Part shown: one piece after another, positions 22,693 to 24,108 of the stretch
How positions within the stretch are numbered: the stretch's first letter is position 1
How the letters are laid out: each line of letters starts with the position of its first letter
Assembly (NCBI RefSeq): GCF_934307085.1
Contig: NZ_CAKRCF010000044.1
Location: 1 to 24,108, forward strand
Direction of reading: 5' to 3'
Origin: an uncultured Anaerobutyricum sp.
GTDB lineage: Bacteria; Bacillota; Clostridia; Lachnospirales; Lachnospiraceae
Length of the DNA: 24,108 nt
Notes under the pieces: generated by a model
Told to the model about the DNA's origin: nothing
The model's input: the letters and a program-made list of their open reading frames with translations, nothing else
The model's database searches: none
Position numbers and translations under genes: made by a program

Positions 22693-23235
22693 ATGAAAGC
22701 TACAGGTATTGTACGCCGCATAGATGATTTGGGAAGAGTTGTTATACCTAAGGAGATAAGAAAGACTCTTAAGGTAAAGGAAGGTATGCCGCTTGAGATT
22801 TATACGGATAAAGAAGGTGGGATTATTTTACGAAAGTTTCTTCCTTTCTCAGAAATGTCCTCTCTTTCCTCAGAATTTGCCCAATGTATAGCACAACAGA
22901 CTGGAAATATTGTTTTTATTACGGATAGGGAGAAAGTTGTTGCTGCCTCTGGATATATGGGAGAAAATATTATCGGAGAACCAATCAGCCATATGTTAGA
23001 AAGTATTTTAGATGATAGAGATGAAAAGTTGCCACTGTCTGAACGAAATCGCTTTATTCCAGTAATTGATGGTATAGAGGAACAGGAACAAATATGTCAG
23101 ACAATCTGGAGTAATGGACAGATAATAGGTGCAATCATTATACAGGCAAAAGATAAGAAACAAAAACCGGGAGAATCGGAGAAGAAAGTGGCCATGGTGG
23201 CGGCAGAATTTTTAGGAAAACAGGCGAATGTGTAG
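22693..23235 (+). CDS. spoVT: Stage V sporulation protein T (AbrB-type regulator with GAF domain)
   Basis: A 180-residue transcription regulator, essentially the family length (178 in B. subtilis). The N-terminal swapped-hairpin AbrB domain reads MKATGIVRRIDDLGRVVIPK followed by EIRKTLKVKEGMPLEIY. The C-terminal GAF-like domain (about 55-178) includes NIVFITDREKVVAASG and the GAIII strand near the end. SpoVT is a tetrameric DNA-binding protein that tunes late forespore genes under sigma-G. AGGAGG nine bases upstream sets the start. It stands alone and converges with rqcP across a strong two-way terminator. The presence of this gene indicates an endospore former. Confidence 0.95.
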   Translation: MKATGIVRRIDDLGRVVIPKEIRKTLKVKEGMPLEIYTDKEGGIILRKFLPFSEMSSLSSEFAQCIAQQTGNIVFITDREKVVAASGYMGENIIGEPISHMLESILDDRDEKLPLSERNRFIPVIDGIEEQEQICQTIWSNGQIIGAIIIQAKDKKQKPGESEKKVAMVAAEFLGKQANV

Positions 23236-23258
23236 CTTTTGATTTGTAGAGTTTAGAG

Positions 23259-23302
23259 TAAACAGCCGCCGCTGCAAATTCTTTTGCAGCGGCGGCTGTT
23301 TA
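23259..23302. terminator. Bidirectional GC-rich intrinsic terminator between spoVT and rqcP
   Basis: A perfect 20-bp stem (23259-23278 with 23283-23302) with a 4-base TTCT loop. Its centre is GCCGCCGCTGC, flanked by A and T runs on both sides, so it can act for both convergent genes. Confidence 0.92.
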
Positions 23303-23311
23303 TTGCTATCC

Positions 23312-23551
23312 CTACAAATATCGGAAAAGTTCTTTGGCCTCATCCTTCTTTGCAGTGTCCTTCACGTCAAGTATTTCAGCCTTGACAGTCTTATTTCCAA
23401 ACTGGATTTCAAGAATGTCACCATTCTTTACATTAAGACTTGCTTTGGCTGTCTTACCGTTGACAAGAACACGACCAGCATCGCAGGCTTCGTTTGCTAC
23501 GGTGCGACGCTTGATTAAGCGGGAAACTTTTAAAAATTTATCTAGTCTCAT
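23312..23551 (-). CDS. rqcP: RqcP (YabO) S4-domain RNA-binding protein
   Basis: A 79-residue S4-domain protein. MRLDKFLKVSRLIKRRTVAN and the following GRVLVNGKTAKASLNVKNGDILEI give the alpha-L fold of the Hsp15/YabO family. In B. subtilis RqcP (YabO) works with RqcH on stalled 50S subunits, helping C-terminal alanine tailing. Length and key basic residues are normal. The start has GGGAGGA upstream. It follows the HU gene in the same direction, with a 172-base gap that holds P3 copy 3. In many clostridia the HU gene, this gene and yabP/yabQ cluster; yabP/Q are not seen here because spoVT converges instead. Confidence 0.92.
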   Translation of the reverse strand: MRLDKFLKVSRLIKRRTVANEACDAGRVLVNGKTAKASLNVKNGDILEIQFGNKTVKAEILDVKDTAKKDEAKELFRYL

Positions 23552-23600
23552 AATGTCCTCCCGGACGCCGACTTCTTTACAGGCTGTTTATAAGCTCTGT

Positions 23601-23648
23601 CAGAGTGTGTTTGAAAATTATAGTAGAGAGTGTTTTAAACACGCTCTG
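23601..23648 (+). repeat. P3 short palindromic repeat, copy 3
   Basis: CAGAGTGTGTTT (23601-23612) pairs with AAACACGCTCTG (23637-23648), 12 bp with one G-U pair. It contains GTGTTTGAAAAT as in the copy at 20958. It lies between the HU and rqcP genes. Confidence 0.65.
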
Positions 23649-23723
23649 GTAATCAAGCTACAAAAGCATTATCAAATACACCCTGGTGTCGATGCACTGA
23701 AATAGACTAATTAATCAATAAAA

Positions 23724-23999
23724 TTAGTTGTTTACTTTTTCTTTTAAAGACTTCATAGCTTTGAACTTAGGAGCTTTAGAAGCTGGGATGTGAATAGTTT
23801 CTTTTGTTCTTGGGTTGATTCCATCACGAGCTGCTCTTTCAGTTACTTCGAAAGTACCGAATCCAGCTAACTGAATCTTCTCGCCTTTGCTGAGTTCATC
23901 ACCAACAACATCAATGAAAGCCTTTAAAGCCTGGTCAGCATCTTTTTTTGTTAACTCTGTTCTCTCTGCAATTGCTGCTACTAATTCTGTTTTATTCAT
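23724..23999 (-). CDS. hup: HU-family nucleoid DNA-binding protein
   Basis: A 91-residue HU protein, the standard length. MNKTELVAAIAERTELTKKD, the GEKIQLAGFGTFEV signature and the DNA-binding beta-arm with RAARDGINPRTKETI and the IPASKAPKFK end are all present. HU dimers bend and compact DNA. AGGAGG upstream fixes the start. It has a near-consensus promoter of its own and heads the minus-strand pair with rqcP. Confidence 0.97.
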   Translation of the reverse strand: MNKTELVAAIAERTELTKKDADQALKAFIDVVGDELSKGEKIQLAGFGTFEVTERAARDGINPRTKETIHIPASKAPKFKAMKSLKEKVNN

Positions 24000-24069
24000 G
24001 ATAAATTCCTCCTGATATTCTTGTCATTGTCTCGTTGAAATATCGCGCAAAAGCGCATTTACTTCAATA

Positions 24070-24098
24070 GTTATAACGGTTTTGGCAGTGTTTGTCAA
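24070..24098 (-). promoter_or_regulatory. Sigma-A promoter for the HU gene
   Basis: On the minus strand TTGACA (24093-24098), a 17-base spacer and TATAAC (24070-24075). The leader of about 65 nt holds a GCGC-TTTT-GCGC mini-hairpin (24045-24056) and a GATATT/AATATC pair next to the ribosome site. Confidence 0.85.
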
Positions 24099-24108
24099 GG
24101 TGTTTCCT

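Overview
The window looks like chromosome of a low-GC, spore-forming, anaerobic Firmicute, most likely of the Lachnospiraceae. The grounds are AT-rich intergenic DNA, strong AGGAGG ribosome sites, a SpoVT sporulation regulator, a T-box leader, an Rpn-type nuclease gene and a Zn-ribbon membrane protein that resembles a family common in that group. No rRNA, tRNA, CRISPR array or complete insertion sequence was seen. Assignments come from reading motifs and remembered family features; no database search was run.

Layout. (1) 190-3751, minus strand: a WecE/RffA-type sugar aminotransferase, a two-TM polyprenyl-phosphate glycosyltransferase of family 2 and an ATP-grasp ligase. Divergent from it lie a secreted L,D-transpeptidase with FnIII-like domains (4073-5809), then a giant YfhO-family membrane protein (6090-9641), a MATE exporter and a BlaI-type repressor. 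The first block plus YfhO reads as a cell-envelope glycosylation module: make an amino-dideoxy sugar, load it on the lipid carrier, perhaps acylate the amine, and transfer it outside the membrane. (2) 11450-15946, plus strand: a T-box leader drives an LDH/MDH-family 2-hydroxyacid dehydrogenase whose specificity residue is Arg, not Gln. Then comes an ABC importer (lipoprotein, permease, ATPase) with a 124-nt near-perfect hairpin in its leader. (3) 15947-18617: an acidic Ser/Asp-rich membrane protein and an Rpn-family PD-(D/E)XK nuclease, framed by two copies of a long palindromic repeat. (4) 18618-22353: an uncharacterised operon of a condensation-like acyltransferase, a possible tiny coupled ORF built of a 22-residue tandem repeat, a Zn-ribbon membrane protein and an HSL-type esterase. 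(5) 22693-23999: spoVT, converging on rqcP and an HU gene across a GC-rich two-way terminator.

The least explained feature is the intergenic DNA. It holds three dispersed palindromic repeat families. P1 has three copies of about 140 nt, two of them with stems that differ in sequence but stay complementary. P2 has two copies: a hairpin plus a conserved 29-nt tail. P3 has three short copies around the word GTGTTTGAAAAT. Several unique long hairpins also occur. These repeats, the T-box/dehydrogenase pairing and the small coupled ORF are the main items for follow-up.
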